Assembly (NCBI RefSeq): GCF_009828055.1 | Contig: NZ_WTYB01000002.1 | Span: 310,001-374,000, forward strand | DNA: 64,000 nt | From: Erythrobacter ramosus | GTDB lineage: Bacteria; Pseudomonadota; Alphaproteobacteria; Sphingomonadales; Sphingomonadaceae | Direction of reading: 5' to 3' | Part shown: positions 17,268-26,551 of the stretch, one piece after another | Layout of the letters: each line of letters opens with the position of its first letter | How positions within the stretch are numbered: the stretch's first letter is position 1 | Notes under the pieces: model-generated | What the model saw: the letters and a program-made list of their open reading frames with translations, nothing else | What the model was told of the DNA's origin: nothing | Database searches by the model: none | Translations under genes and position numbers: made by a program

Positions 17268-17816
17268 CTAGACCGTGATTTCGGTGAATTCGCCGGGGGC
17301 GATCCCGGCAACGGTCCAGTCGCCGATCGACCAGCGCACCAACCGCAAGGTCGGCAGGCCGACCGCCGCCGTCATCCGGCGCACCTGCCGGTTGCGACCT
17401 TCGCGGATCGTGAGCTTCAGCCAGCTATCGGGGATCGACTTGCGCTCGCGAATGGGCGGATTGCGCGGCCATAATTCGGGCGGATCGATCCGCTCGGCTT
17501 CCGCGGGCAAGGTCATGCCGTCCTTAAGGCGGACGCCTTTGCGCAAAGCCGCCAAGGCCTCGTCCTGCGGTTCGCCTTCGACCTGAACCAGATAGGTCTT
17601 GGGCAGCTTGAACCGTGGGTCGGCAATCCGCGCCTGCAACCGCCCATCATCGCATAAAAGCAGGAGCCCCTCGCTATCGCGGTCGAGCCGACCGGCGGGA
17701 TAGACATCCGGCACCGTAATGAATTCCGAAAGGGTCGCACGCACCGTCTCCGACCCGCGATCGGTGAATTGCGAGAGCACCCCAAAGGGCTTGTTGAACA
17801 GGATCAGCCGGGCCAT
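17268..17816 (-). CDS. rluE: 23S rRNA pseudouridine synthase (RluE-like)
   Basis: 182 residues from the ATG at 17816; an upstream in-frame extension of 36 residues lacks family similarity and is rejected. It begins directly with the catalytic domain ([15 protein letters not shown]), as in E. coli RluE. The catalytic Asp is in [13 protein letters not shown] (RLD motif), and the closing [20 protein letters not shown] is typical of the RsuA/RluB/E/F family. No S4 domain is present, consistent with RluE, which modifies U2457 of 23S rRNA. Confidence 0.88.
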   Translation of the reverse strand: MARLILFNKPFGVLSQFTDRGSETVRATLSEFITVPDVYPAGRLDRDSEGLLLLCDDGRLQARIADPRFKLPKTYLVQVEGEPQDEALAALRKGVRLKDGMTLPAEAERIDPPELWPRNPPIRERKSIPDSWLKLTIREGRNRQVRRMTAAVGLPTLRLVRWSIGDWTVAGIAPGEFTEITV

Positions 17817-18046
17817 GCCGGAGCCTATATCCGCAGGCAGCGAATTTGTCTCCAAGCCCCGGTATGCACCGTGCGGGGAGGCTGGCCTGCAAGCCTGCGG
17901 TGCGTTAATGGCCCGCGCTAGCAAGACGCGATTGGCGGCGTGCTGATTCTTTCTACCACTTCAGAAACAATGCACCGGCTAGCGGGGTTCTTGCGGTACT
18001 GGCCGCGGCACCCCTTGGCATCTTTTTCGCGAATGGAACGCTGATC

Positions 18047-18844
18047 GTGACTCTCCAAATCAACGTGCAGCTTGATTACTGGTTCGAGGCACCTTGCGAT
18101 GTCCTGCTGCAAGTGGAGGCTGCCGCAATCGCCGGGCAGCGGATTGAGCAAGCGCATATCACGGTCACGCCGCATGACTATTTCGGCCGCGTCGCAGCGC
18201 AGGACCACATCGGTGAGCGCATCTGGCTTCGCACTGGCGGGCGGATGCTCGTGGACTATCAAGCCACCGTCACGATCGACCGCGGCCCCGTCGATTATGC
18301 GCTCCTGCCTGCCGTGCCGTTTCACCGTTTGCCAGGTGAGGCTGCCCCTTACCTGTTTCCCTCGCGCTACTGCCCGTCAAACCAGTTCGTCGATCTGGTG
18401 CAGACCGAATTCGGCGCGCTGGAGGGCGGCGCCAAGATCGCTGCGATGCGGGACTGGATTGCCGGGCACCTGTCCTATGTGCCGGGCTCCAGCAATTCGG
18501 ATACGACCGCGGTCGACACCTTCCACGGCCGCGAGGGCATCTGCCGCGATTACGCGCATCTGATGATCACCTTCGCCCGCGCCGCCGACATTCCGGCCCG
18601 GATCGCCAGCGTTTACGCGCTCGGCGTGACCCCGCCTGATTTCCACGCCGTGGTTGAAGTGTTCCTCGATGGCGAATGGCACCTTGTCGATGCAACCGAC
18701 ATGGCCAAGGCGAGTGAAACCGTCCTGATCGGGGTAGGCCGCGATATTGGCGATGTCGCCTTCCTGACCGCCTTCGGGCCGCTACAGATGAACAGCCAGA
18801 ACGTCACGGTTGCCGAAGTCAGCCCGATAGCTGCCGCCGATTGA
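18047..18844 (+). CDS. Transglutaminase-like family protein
   Basis: 265 residues from a GTG at 18047. An N-terminal beta domain (about residues 1-120) precedes a papain-like transglutaminase core with the triad Cys in GICRDYAH, His in PDFHAVVEVFL and Asp in LVDATD. Bacterial members act as cysteine proteases or peptide ligases; the role here is unknown. No signal peptide is visible. It stands alone, with 130 bp upstream to the divergent-side rluE start and 235 bp downstream to the desaturase. Confidence 0.8.
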   Translation: MTLQINVQLDYWFEAPCDVLLQVEAAAIAGQRIEQAHITVTPHDYFGRVAAQDHIGERIWLRTGGRMLVDYQATVTIDRGPVDYALLPAVPFHRLPGEAAPYLFPSRYCPSNQFVDLVQTEFGALEGGAKIAAMRDWIAGHLSYVPGSSNSDTTAVDTFHGREGICRDYAHLMITFARAADIPARIASVYALGVTPPDFHAVVEVFLDGEWHLVDATDMAKASETVLIGVGRDIGDVAFLTAFGPLQMNSQNVTVAEVSPIAAAD

Positions 18845-19079
18845 CCGCGCTTCAAGCATGCCAAGCGGCCACTTGTCTCGGTTTTGACGTCTGGGAAAGG
18901 CATGATGCGGTCGACTTTAAGGGACTGGCAATGCGTGGCGATGCACGATGCGCAGCCGGTGCTCGTTCGCGCTGTGTGATGCGTCAGAATAGTTGCATTT
19001 GCTAGCCCCGCGCAGGCTGGTGGTTTGGCAGAGATGCCTGTATCAGGTTTTGAATTCTGCTGTTTTGGGAAGAGAATTA

Positions 19080-20111
19080 ATGCACGCTCCTATGTCCGCG
19101 GCCGCTGCGGACGCTGTTTCGCTGGAACCGCGAAAGCTGGTTTCGCAACTCAAGCCCTTCATCAAGCCACACACGGGGCGGAGCATTTGGGAGCTGGCGA
19201 TTACTATCGTCCCGTTCCTCGCGGTGATTATCGGGATGCTGTTCGCCATCGACGCTGGCTATTACGCGGCGCTGGCACTGGCACCGGTGGCAGGGTTGCT
19301 GCTGCTGCGGGTGTTTATCATCCAGCATGATTGCGGGCACGGCGCCTTCCTCACCAAACGGGCCGGCAATGACTGGATCGGTCGCGCGCTCGGCGTGCTG
19401 ACCTTCACGCCCTATGAATGCTGGCGCCGGTCGCACACGCTCCATCACGCGAACACCGGCAATCTCGACGCCCGCGGATTTGGCGATGTCGACACGCTGA
19501 CGGTGAAGGAGTTTCAGGCGCTCAGCCCGCTGCAACGCTTCTTGTACCGCGCTTATCGCCACCCGCTGATTCTCCTGGGGGTCGGTCCGGCCTACCTGTT
19601 CCTGATCCGTCATCGCTTGCCGATTGGCCTGATGAAAGAAGGATCGATCTACTGGGTCAGCTCGATGGCGACCAATCTGGCGACCGCTGGTGTCCTTGCT
19701 GGCCTGATCTACGCCTTTGGCTTGGGGACGACGCTGCTGGTGGTGCTCCCGGCGCTGCTGATCGCTGCTTCGACCGGCGTCTATCTGTTCTACATCCAGC
19801 ACCAGTTTGAGGATGCACACTGGGACCGGCGCGGGCATTGGACCTTCCATGAGGCAGCGGTGCGCGGCAGCTCCCACCTTGATCTGCCGCAGCCGCTACG
19901 CTGGTTCACCGCCAATATCGGCGTGCACCACGTTCACCACCTCGCGAGCCGCATCCCGTTTTATCGCTTGCAAGAGGTGCTGAAGGCCCATCCGCAGTTG
20001 CGTGATCTCAACCGCTTTACGGTGCCCCAAACGCTCAGCCCGCTGCTGTTGACCCTGTGGGACGAGGACAAGCGCAGGCTGGTCACCTTCCGGGAAGCCG
20101 CAGCGGGCTAA
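19080..20111 (+). CDS. Membrane fatty-acid desaturase (acyl-lipid, omega-6/delta-12 type)
   Basis: 343 residues from the ATG at 19080, preceded by GGGAAGAG; the longer open frame upstream has no support. The three diiron histidine boxes are present: H83-DCG-H87, H119-TL-H122-H123 and H283-H-V-H286-H. Two pairs of membrane helices flank them. It inserts a double bond into acyl chains of membrane lipids using O2. It lies about 1.6 kb from the btaAB betaine-lipid genes but on the opposite strand, so a link to that lipid is only suggestive. Confidence 0.88.
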   Translation: MHAPMSAAAADAVSLEPRKLVSQLKPFIKPHTGRSIWELAITIVPFLAVIIGMLFAIDAGYYAALALAPVAGLLLLRVFIIQHDCGHGAFLTKRAGNDWIGRALGVLTFTPYECWRRSHTLHHANTGNLDARGFGDVDTLTVKEFQALSPLQRFLYRAYRHPLILLGVGPAYLFLIRHRLPIGLMKEGSIYWVSSMATNLATAGVLAGLIYAFGLGTTLLVVLPALLIAASTGVYLFYIQHQFEDAHWDRRGHWTFHEAAVRGSSHLDLPQPLRWFTANIGVHHVHHLASRIPFYRLQEVLKAHPQLRDLNRFTVPQTLSPLLLTLWDEDKRRLVTFREAAAG

Positions 20112-20148
20112 ACCCGAGGCAGGGCGGGGCTACCCGCTTTGCCTGCGG

Positions 20149-21657
20149 TCAGGCGGCTTTGGTCGTACCTTCGCAGTCGGGCAAGCCGGGGACGGTGATA
20201 ACCCGCTCTCCGCCGAATTCTTCGCGCACCACGATCAATCCGTTGCGCTCGAGATGGTCGAGCAAGCGGCGGATGCGGCTGGGCGAAGAGCTGCCATAGA
20301 GCCGCGCGAGCTCTTCCTCGTCCGGCATCGGCTCTCTTAGTACCTCGGCGACAAGCATGGCGAGATAGGGCGCGAGCACATCGTCATCCACGCCTGCGAT
20401 CATTGCTTCGACCCTGTCACGCAGAGCGCCTTCGAGGCGGCTGAAGCCGCCAATTTCGCGGGCGAACATGCGGCGGAAGCGGGCAAGGTCGATCTGTGCG
20501 CTGGCGACACCCTGCTGGCGGCACCGGATCGCGAAATCGCGGAACAGAGCGGTCGCGGGCCGGAAGGTCGCGCCTTCGCTGAGCGCGAGTTCGCGCACCA
20601 CATCCTCGGCGCTAGCTGCGGGCATGGCGGGCTCGGGCGGAGCGGCAGGCTTGGGAGCCGATGGGGTAACGTCTGTCAGCGGCACCGGCTTGGGCGCGAG
20701 CTGCAGGGGCGGCACTGCGCGCAGGGCTTGTTCAATATCAACTGCGGGGCGGGGCGCAGGCGGCGGACGACGGATGCCCGTATCGCTGACCGCTTCGGCC
20801 AGCCGATCGGTCAGCAGCGCCTCCATGGCGTCACCGTCGGCCTCCGGCAACGGAAGCAAACCGCCGCCGCCACTGCGGCCTCCAGTGCGGACCGGGCCGA
20901 CATTGACGGCCACCGGACGGCGGCTGATCGCCGGGCCAAGCCCCAGAAACTGCCCGCGCTGCAAATCGCGTATCCGTTCAGCCTGACGCCGGTCCATACC
21001 GAGCAGGTCAGCCGCACGCTGCATATCGATATCCAGAAAGGTACGCCCCATCAGAAAGTTAGACGCTTCAGCCGCGACGTTCTTTGCCAGCTTGGCGAGG
21101 CGCTGGGTCGCGACAATCCCGGCCAGCCCGCGCTTGCGCCCGCGGCACATCAGGTTGGTCATGGCAGACAGCGTGAGCCGGCGGGTTTCATCGCTCATCT
21201 CGCCCGCGGCGGCAGGCGCGAACATCTGCGCTTCGTCAACCACCACCAGCGCGGGATACCAATGCTCCCTCGGGGCATCGAACAGTGCGGTCAGGAACAG
21301 TGCGGCGCAGCGGATCTGCTGCTCCACTTCAAGCTCGTCCAGCGTCAGTACGACCGAGGCCCGGTGTTGCCGTACCCTTCCGGCCAGGGCCTCGATCTCG
21401 CGCGGGGAATAAGCTGCGCCGTCGATCACGACATGGCCGAACGCATCCGCCAGCGTGACGAAATCGCCCTCGGGATCGATCACCACCTGTTGAACCTGCC
21501 CGGCGCATTCCTCCAGCAAACGGCGCAAAAGGTGCGACTTGCCCGAGCCCGAATTGCCTTGCACCAGCAGGCGCGTCGCGAGCAGTTCCTCAAGGTCAAT
21601 CGTGACCTTTTGCCGCCCTGAATCCTGGCCGATGTCAATATGTGCGCTCACCCACAA
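20149..21657 (-). CDS. HerA-like/DUF87 P-loop ATPase
   Basis: 502 residues. Walker A GNSGSGKS (34-41), Walker B LVVVDEAQ with D141-E142, and a FtsK/HerA-like motif region RKRGLAGIVATQRLAKL. A proline- and alanine-rich linker (about 300-350) separates the ATPase from a C-terminal helical and winged-helix part (SPSRIRRLLDHLERNGLI). HerA-like ATPases translocate DNA, but single-gene versions such as this are uncharacterised. It follows btaB on the same strand after 67 bp and may share its transcript. Confidence 0.75.
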   Translation of the reverse strand: MWVSAHIDIGQDSGRQKVTIDLEELLATRLLVQGNSGSGKSHLLRRLLEECAGQVQQVVIDPEGDFVTLADAFGHVVIDGAAYSPREIEALAGRVRQHRASVVLTLDELEVEQQIRCAALFLTALFDAPREHWYPALVVVDEAQMFAPAAAGEMSDETRRLTLSAMTNLMCRGRKRGLAGIVATQRLAKLAKNVAAEASNFLMGRTFLDIDMQRAADLLGMDRRQAERIRDLQRGQFLGLGPAISRRPVAVNVGPVRTGGRSGGGGLLPLPEADGDAMEALLTDRLAEAVSDTGIRRPPPAPRPAVDIEQALRAVPPLQLAPKPVPLTDVTPSAPKPAAPPEPAMPAASAEDVVRELALSEGATFRPATALFRDFAIRCRQQGVASAQIDLARFRRMFAREIGGFSRLEGALRDRVEAMIAGVDDDVLAPYLAMLVAEVLREPMPDEEELARLYGSSSPSRIRRLLDHLERNGLIVVREEFGGERVITVPGLPDCEGTTKAA

Positions 21658-21724
21658 GGGATTAGGGAGACGGCAGCGGCAGGCAAGGGCGGACGCCAGA
21701 GTTTTCCAGCGATTCGAACCCCTA

Positions 21725-22363
21725 TCAGGCGCTCAGTACGTGCAGCTGGTAATATCCGAGCGGGCCGCGCCGGCTTTTCAGTCGAAGCCCTCGAGAATGG
21801 GCAATGCGGGCGGCGACAGCGGGCAAGGTGGTGCGCGGTTCGACGTGAAACTTCGCAAGCCACCCCCTAAGCAGAGTCTGGAAGGGGCCTGGCAGACCTT
21901 GGAGGTCACCGAAGTCAACGACGTGCAGCTCACCCGCATCCGCCAGTTGCCCCGCCGCGTGATCCAGTGCGCCTTCCCAATCGGGGATCATCGAGAGCGA
22001 ATAGGACAGCACGATCCGTTCAAACGCCGGCTCTCGCAGCAGCGCCTGCGGATCGAACGAGCAGGCATCGCCTTCGCCCAGCTGTGCCTCAGTCCCCAGT
22101 GCCGCGCGGGCACTTTTCAGCATCTCGGCGGAGATATCGAGGCCGAACAAGCGCACCCCCGGCCACGCCTTTCCGACCTTCGCCAGATTGCGCCCCGTCC
22201 CGCAGGCAACCTCCAGCACCCGCATCCCGGGCCGCGCATCCAGCCCCGCAATCAGCGTATCGCGCCCGAACAGGTAGTACTTGCGCGTCAGGTCATAGAT
22301 ATGCCGCTGGCCGCGATAGACCTCGTCCATCAGCGCCGCGTGAGACGATCCTGCGCTCGCCAT
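21725..22363 (-). CDS. btaB: Betaine lipid N-methyltransferase (BtaB-like)
   Basis: 212 residues from the ATG at 22363, which overlaps the btaA stop (ATGA). Rossmann methyltransferase with the SAM-binding motif VLEVACGTGRN and the BtaB-like N-terminal stretch RHIYDLTRKYYLFGRD. In the pathway it trimethylates diacylglyceryl-homoserine to DGTS, a phosphorus-free membrane lipid. The coupling to btaA and the order A-B support the assignment. A longer in-frame start lies inside btaA and is rejected. Confidence 0.87.
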   Translation of the reverse strand: MASAGSSHAALMDEVYRGQRHIYDLTRKYYLFGRDTLIAGLDARPGMRVLEVACGTGRNLAKVGKAWPGVRLFGLDISAEMLKSARAALGTEAQLGEGDACSFDPQALLREPAFERIVLSYSLSMIPDWEGALDHAAGQLADAGELHVVDFGDLQGLPGPFQTLLRGWLAKFHVEPRTTLPAVAARIAHSRGLRLKSRRGPLGYYQLHVLSA

Positions 22364-23577
22364 CACGCCAGCTCGTACACATGCACGCCGCCATAGATCG
22401 ACGAACGATCGCGGCGGGTCAGGTCGGCGGAGGTTTCGTCGAGGTAACGCCATCGGCCAAGGATCGTGTCATCCAGACGGCCCGGCAGCAGGCTCGGCTC
22501 GGCAGCCGTGCGGAACAGCACCCGCGCGCCGGGGCGGCTGGCGCGGGTGATCTTGGCCCACAGGTCATCGAGCTGTGCGTTGTTCATCCAGTCCTGTGCG
22601 TCGAGCAGCACGAAGCGGTCCATGCTCGCCTCCTCGCGCCCGCCGATCCAGTCGACCATATTGGCGCGGGTGACGTCGAGCCGGTCAATCCGTTCCTTCA
22701 TCACCTCCCAATTGGAACGTTGCAGATAGGGCGGCAGCGGCGCATCGGCCCCGCGGCTGTAGCCCCGCCCGAACGCCTGCCAGGCGAAGTAGTTGTCCTT
22801 CACCGCGAAATCGCAAGCGAGCTTTTCGAGACGGCGGCGTAGCACTTCGGCCATGCGTTCATCGCCCGCAAGGTGTTCGAACTGCGCGGGCGGAATGCCG
22901 AGGCCGAACAGGGAGGCGGGCTGATCGGTCAGCCAGCGGATGAACTTCTTCTCGAACACCGGGGCCAGCTCGCGCTCGAACACCTCGCGCTGTTCTTCCA
23001 GCGTTTGCGCTTCGAGCACCTTACTGAGATCGATCTTGTACAGCTTGGCAAAGACATGCGCCAAGCCGATGAAATTGCCGAGCAATCCCTTCCGATAAAT
23101 CCCGCGCGTGAAGTACGAGATGCGCCGCCGCCCGCGGATGTCGCGCTGTTCCCAATAGGCGCGGCTGACCAGATCGAGGTGCGGCGCGATCATTGCCTTG
23201 TAGACCTCGGCGTTTTCCTTGTGATCGGCGTGGGCGAAGAAGCGGTGGAACCGCTCGTAATTGGGCAGATGCTTGATCGCTGCAATCTTGAGCCGCCCCA
23301 GCGCTACGTGCGCGTGGTTGAGATCGACTGCTGTGACGCTTTCCGGCCCTGCCGTCAGATAGGACAGCGCGTTGCAGCTACCACTGGCGATGCACATGAT
23401 GCGGCTGCCCGGCTGGATGGCGAGGCCCTCGATATCGACCACCGGGTCTTCCCAGATCTGGGCATAGACCAGCCCCTTGAACGCCATCGCGAATGCCTTG
23501 TCGAGCAGCTTTTCGCCGACCTTTGCATCCTTTCGGACCACTGCATCCTCGATGATCCGCTTTGCCTGTGTCGCCAT
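22363..23577 (-). CDS. btaA: S-adenosylmethionine:diacylglycerol 3-amino-3-carboxypropyl transferase (BtaA, DUF3419)
   Basis: 404 residues, normal for BtaA. Recognised by the DUF3419 pattern: GLVYAQIWEDPVVDIEGL near residue 35, the SAM-fold element IMCIASGSCNALSYL and AVDLNHAH. It transfers the aminocarboxypropyl group of SAM to diacylglycerol, the first step of betaine lipid (DGTS) synthesis at the inner membrane. It is followed by btaB with a 4-bp overlap. The 79-bp upstream gap contains weak 11-bp-spaced half sites discussed in the findings. Confidence 0.9.
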   Translation of the reverse strand: MATQAKRIIEDAVVRKDAKVGEKLLDKAFAMAFKGLVYAQIWEDPVVDIEGLAIQPGSRIMCIASGSCNALSYLTAGPESVTAVDLNHAHVALGRLKIAAIKHLPNYERFHRFFAHADHKENAEVYKAMIAPHLDLVSRAYWEQRDIRGRRRISYFTRGIYRKGLLGNFIGLAHVFAKLYKIDLSKVLEAQTLEEQREVFERELAPVFEKKFIRWLTDQPASLFGLGIPPAQFEHLAGDERMAEVLRRRLEKLACDFAVKDNYFAWQAFGRGYSRGADAPLPPYLQRSNWEVMKERIDRLDVTRANMVDWIGGREEASMDRFVLLDAQDWMNNAQLDDLWAKITRASRPGARVLFRTAAEPSLLPGRLDDTILGRWRYLDETSADLTRRDRSSIYGGVHVYELA

Positions 23578-23656
23578 GGGGAGGGGGTGTCCTTACGTAA
23601 CGTCAGGCGGTGGCCCTATGGCACTAGAGTGTCGGCAATGTGACGCTATCCACAGG

Positions 23657-24610
23657 CTAGTGGGTGTCGGTCAGCATTGCCGCATAGGCCGCGGGATCGG
23701 CATTGCCGCCGGTGAGCATGATCACCGTGTCTGCGTCCACCGGCACCCTGCCTGCCAGTGCCGCCGCCAGCGCCGCTGCGCCGCCTGGCTCGACCACCAG
23801 CCTGAGATTGGCGAAAGCGAAGCGCTGCGCCGCCCGCACCTCGGCATCGGTGACGGCCACGCCCGGTTCGGCCCGTCCGTGGAGCACTGCGAGGTTGATC
23901 GGCTTGGTTGCGAGCGGCTGGAGCGCGTCGCAGATCGTCTTGGGGGCGTCAGGTGCGGCAGGGACGATGGCTCCGGCGGCGAGCGACTGCCCGACCATGT
24001 CCCAACCCACCGGCTCGACCGGATGGATCGCACTGTCGGGTGCACCCAGCGCCAGCCCCGCCGCAAGGCCTCCGCCGCCGCAGCAGGCGATGATCCGCGA
24101 AGGCGCGCGGCCCAGTTGGGCGGCGATCTCGATCGCGGCGCTGCCTTGGCCCTCGATCACCCACGGATCGCCGAACGCATGGACCAGCGTCCCGCCCTGT
24201 TCCGCGATCAGCTGCGCTGCAACCGCATCGCGGTCTTCTCCGGGGCGTTGGTACAGCACCACCTCCGCGCCGAGCGCCTTGGTGTTCGCCAGCTTCACCT
24301 CAGGCGCATCATGCGGCATCACGATGGTCGCGCTCATCCCGAGCCGCCGCGCCGCCCAAGCCACGCCTTGCGCATGATTGCCCGATGACACCGCGACCAC
24401 GCCCGCAGCGCGTTCTTCCGGCGACAGGCTCACCAGCCGCCACCATGCGCCCCTGATCTTGAAGGCGCCGATGGGTTGCAGCACTTCGGCCTTGACCCAC
24501 GCCTGCACGCCGCCGATCTCCACCGGCAACAGCGGGGTGGGCGGCAGGATCGCAGCGACCGCATCGGCCGCTGCCAACACGCCGTCACGGGTGGGGTTTC
24601 GTTCAGTCAC
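23657..24610 (-). CDS. PLP-dependent serine/threonine dehydratase (IlvA-like, catabolic type)
   Basis: 317 residues from a GTG at 24610 with AGGAG nine bases upstream. The PLP lysine K51 is in IGAFKIRGA; SSGNHAQGVA and the glycine loop CCGGGGLAAG are also present. There is no C-terminal ACT-like regulatory domain, so it resembles the short catabolic or serine-racemase-type enzymes rather than biosynthetic IlvA. It converts threonine or serine to 2-oxoacid plus ammonia. Divergent from the carboxyspermidine dehydrogenase gene, with a 229-bp gap. Confidence 0.85.
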   Translation of the reverse strand: MTERNPTRDGVLAAADAVAAILPPTPLLPVEIGGVQAWVKAEVLQPIGAFKIRGAWWRLVSLSPEERAAGVVAVSSGNHAQGVAWAARRLGMSATIVMPHDAPEVKLANTKALGAEVVLYQRPGEDRDAVAAQLIAEQGGTLVHAFGDPWVIEGQGSAAIEIAAQLGRAPSRIIACCGGGGLAAGLALGAPDSAIHPVEPVGWDMVGQSLAAGAIVPAAPDAPKTICDALQPLATKPINLAVLHGRAEPGVAVTDAEVRAAQRFAFANLRLVVEPGGAAALAAALAGRVPVDADTVIMLTGGNADPAAYAAMLTDTH

Positions 24611-24839
24611 GCTGGCCTGCTCCTGTCTGTTGGAGACACATGAGACGCTGCCCTGAAGCAGAAAAGTGCTCCCCCGCAAAGCCCCTGTGGCGGCACGAAA
24701 CAGGCAAGGGTCGGAGGGAGGGTGTCATCATCCGGTCAGCCTGCCCCATCATATCTCTGTAGGAAATGCGGATCATTTGTCCCCTCGGCTGCGTTGGGGT
24801 AGGGCGCGCGCAAGATTCGCATCACGAAAGGTTCCCAAA

Positions 24840-26066
24840 ATGTCGGCAGCAAAATCCAGCACCGTCCTTGTTATCGGCGCGGGCGGGGTCAGCTCGGTCT
24901 GCGTCCACAAGATGGCGTTCAATCCGGACATCTTCCCCGAAATCCACCTCGCCAGCCGCACCAAGTCGAAATGCGACGCCATCGCCGCCAGCGTGAAGGA
25001 GCGCTGCGGGCGCGATATCGCGACCTACGAAATCGACGCCGAAGAAGTCCCGGCGATGGTCAATCTGATCCGCAAGACCGGTGCGGGCCTCGTGGTCAAC
25101 CTTGCGCTGCCCTATCAGGATCTGCCGATCATGGACGCCTGCCTTGAAGCGAGCGTCGATTACCTCGACACGGCGAATTACGAGCCCAAGGACGAGGCCA
25201 AGTTCGAGTACCATTGGCAGTGGGCCTATCAGGATCGTTACAAGGACGCAGGCCTGATGGCATTGCTCGGTTCGGGCTTCGATCCGGGCGTGACGAGCGT
25301 CTTCACCATGTGGCTCAAGAAGCACAAGCTGAAGACGATCCGCCAGCTCGATATCCTCGACTGCAACGGCGGCGATCACGGCCAGCATTTCGCCACCAAC
25401 TTCAACCCGGAAATCAACATCCGCGAAGTGACCGCGCCCGCGCGTCATTGGGAAAACGGCGAGTGGGTGGAAACCCCGGCGATGTCGAACAAGGTCGCGT
25501 TCGATTTCGAAGCGGTCGGTCAGAAGAACATGTACCTGATGTATCACGAAGAGCTGGAAAGCCTCGCGAAGTTCGTCCCCGAACTGGAGCGCGCGCGGTT
25601 CTGGATGACTTTTGGCGATCAGTACATCACGCACCTGACCGTGCTCCAGAACGTCGGCATGACCTCGATCGAGCCGGTGCGCTATCAGGGCAAGGACATC
25701 ATCCCGCTGCAATTCCTCGCCGCCGTGCTGCCCAAGCCTGAAACGCTGGGCGAGACCACCAAGGGCAACACCAACATCGGCGTAATCGCCACGGGCGAAG
25801 CGCTGGATGGATCGGGCGAGAAGACGTTCTACATCAAGAACATCTGCTCGCATGAGGCAGCTTACGAGGAAACCGGCAATCAGGCGGTCAGCTACACCAC
25901 CGGCGTCCCCGCCATGATCGGCGCGGCGATGGTGGTGCGCGGTGACTGGCAGGGCGAGGGCGTGTTCAACATCGAACAGCTCGACCCCGATCCGTTCATG
26001 GCCATGCTGAACGCGCACGGCCTGCCGTGGACAGTCGAGGAAATGGCCGGGCCGGTTGGGTTCTAG
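24840..26066 (+). CDS. Carboxy(nor)spermidine dehydrogenase (saccharopine dehydrogenase family)
   Basis: 408 residues from the ATG at 24840 (AAAGG upstream); an earlier in-frame start is unsupported. N-terminal Rossmann motif VLVIGAGGVSSVCVHK (residues 9-24) and a saccharopine-dehydrogenase-like C-terminal domain. The carboxynorspermidine dehydrogenase group reductively condenses aspartate semialdehyde with a diamine using NADPH. The decarboxylase for the next step is at 26552 on the same strand, separated only by the GxxExxY gene. Confidence 0.88.
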   Translation: MSAAKSSTVLVIGAGGVSSVCVHKMAFNPDIFPEIHLASRTKSKCDAIAASVKERCGRDIATYEIDAEEVPAMVNLIRKTGAGLVVNLALPYQDLPIMDACLEASVDYLDTANYEPKDEAKFEYHWQWAYQDRYKDAGLMALLGSGFDPGVTSVFTMWLKKHKLKTIRQLDILDCNGGDHGQHFATNFNPEINIREVTAPARHWENGEWVETPAMSNKVAFDFEAVGQKNMYLMYHEELESLAKFVPELERARFWMTFGDQYITHLTVLQNVGMTSIEPVRYQGKDIIPLQFLAAVLPKPETLGETTKGNTNIGVIATGEALDGSGEKTFYIKNICSHEAAYEETGNQAVSYTTGVPAMIGAAMVVRGDWQGEGVFNIEQLDPDPFMAMLNAHGLPWTVEEMAGPVGF

Positions 26067-26084
26067 TTTGTTCCGGTTCACGCG

Positions 26085-26528
26085 ATGACGCAAAGAAGTT
26101 GCACCCGGACGAAATCGAGCGCCTTGCCCGCATCGTTGTCGATTGTGTGTTCCATATCCACAATGTCCTAGGACCTGGTCTGCTGGAATCGGCATATGAG
26201 GCGTTGATGGCCGAAGCACTTCGCCAGGCTGGGCTCAATGCGCGTCGCCAAGTCAACGTTCCGCTGACATACAAAGGCGTTGTCGTAGACAACGCATTCA
26301 AGATTGACCTTTTGGTTGAAGAAAGCCTGATCGTCGAATTGAAATCGGTCGAAAAGCTTGCGCCGATCCACGGGAAGCAACTCTTGACGTATTTGCGGTT
26401 GACCGGTTTGCCGCTTGGGCTGCTGATGAACTTCGGGCAAGCGATGTTCAAAGATGGCATAAGGCGGGTCGTCAATAATCATCGCGGTGGTCGCAGCACC
26501 GACTGACCTCTTCGCGTCTTTGCGTGAT
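26085..26528. repeat. Short inverted repeats flanking the GxxExxY gene
   Basis: ATGACGCAAAGA at 26085-26096 and TCTTTGCGTGAT at 26517-26528 are inverted copies matching at 11 of 12 bases, with an exact 9-bp core ACGCAAAGA. They bracket the GxxExxY reading frame closely. This suggests the gene arrived as a small unit of about 444 bp. No target duplication was seen. Confidence 0.55.
26099..26506 (+). CDS. GxxExxY family protein
   Basis: 135 residues from a TTG at 26099, chosen because GxxExxY proteins begin a few residues before the motif; an in-frame GTG at 26027 would overlap the upstream gene by 40 bp. The family motif G-P-G-L-L-E-S-A-Y is near residue 24. The later segment (VDLLVEE-like FKIDLLVEESLIVELKSVEKL) has the D-x(n)-ExK arrangement of a nuclease-like fold. 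The function is unknown. It interrupts an otherwise adjacent polyamine gene pair and is framed by short inverted repeats. Confidence 0.75.
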   Translation: MHPDEIERLARIVVDCVFHIHNVLGPGLLESAYEALMAEALRQAGLNARRQVNVPLTYKGVVVDNAFKIDLLVEESLIVELKSVEKLAPIHGKQLLTYLRLTGLPLGLLMNFGQAMFKDGIRRVVNNHRGGRSTD

Positions 26529-26551
26529 ACGAAACGGAGCAAAGCTCAAAA

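Noticed and set aside
17817..17924. Extended N-terminus of RluE
   Set aside because: The 36 extra residues do not look like the family, and the catalytic domain begins right after the ATG at 17816.
21695..21730. tRNA-like TTCGAATC on the minus strand near the start of the HerA-like ATPase
   Set aside because: Only the T-loop string matches; the flanking bases do not form a T-stem and there is no acceptor or anticodon arm.
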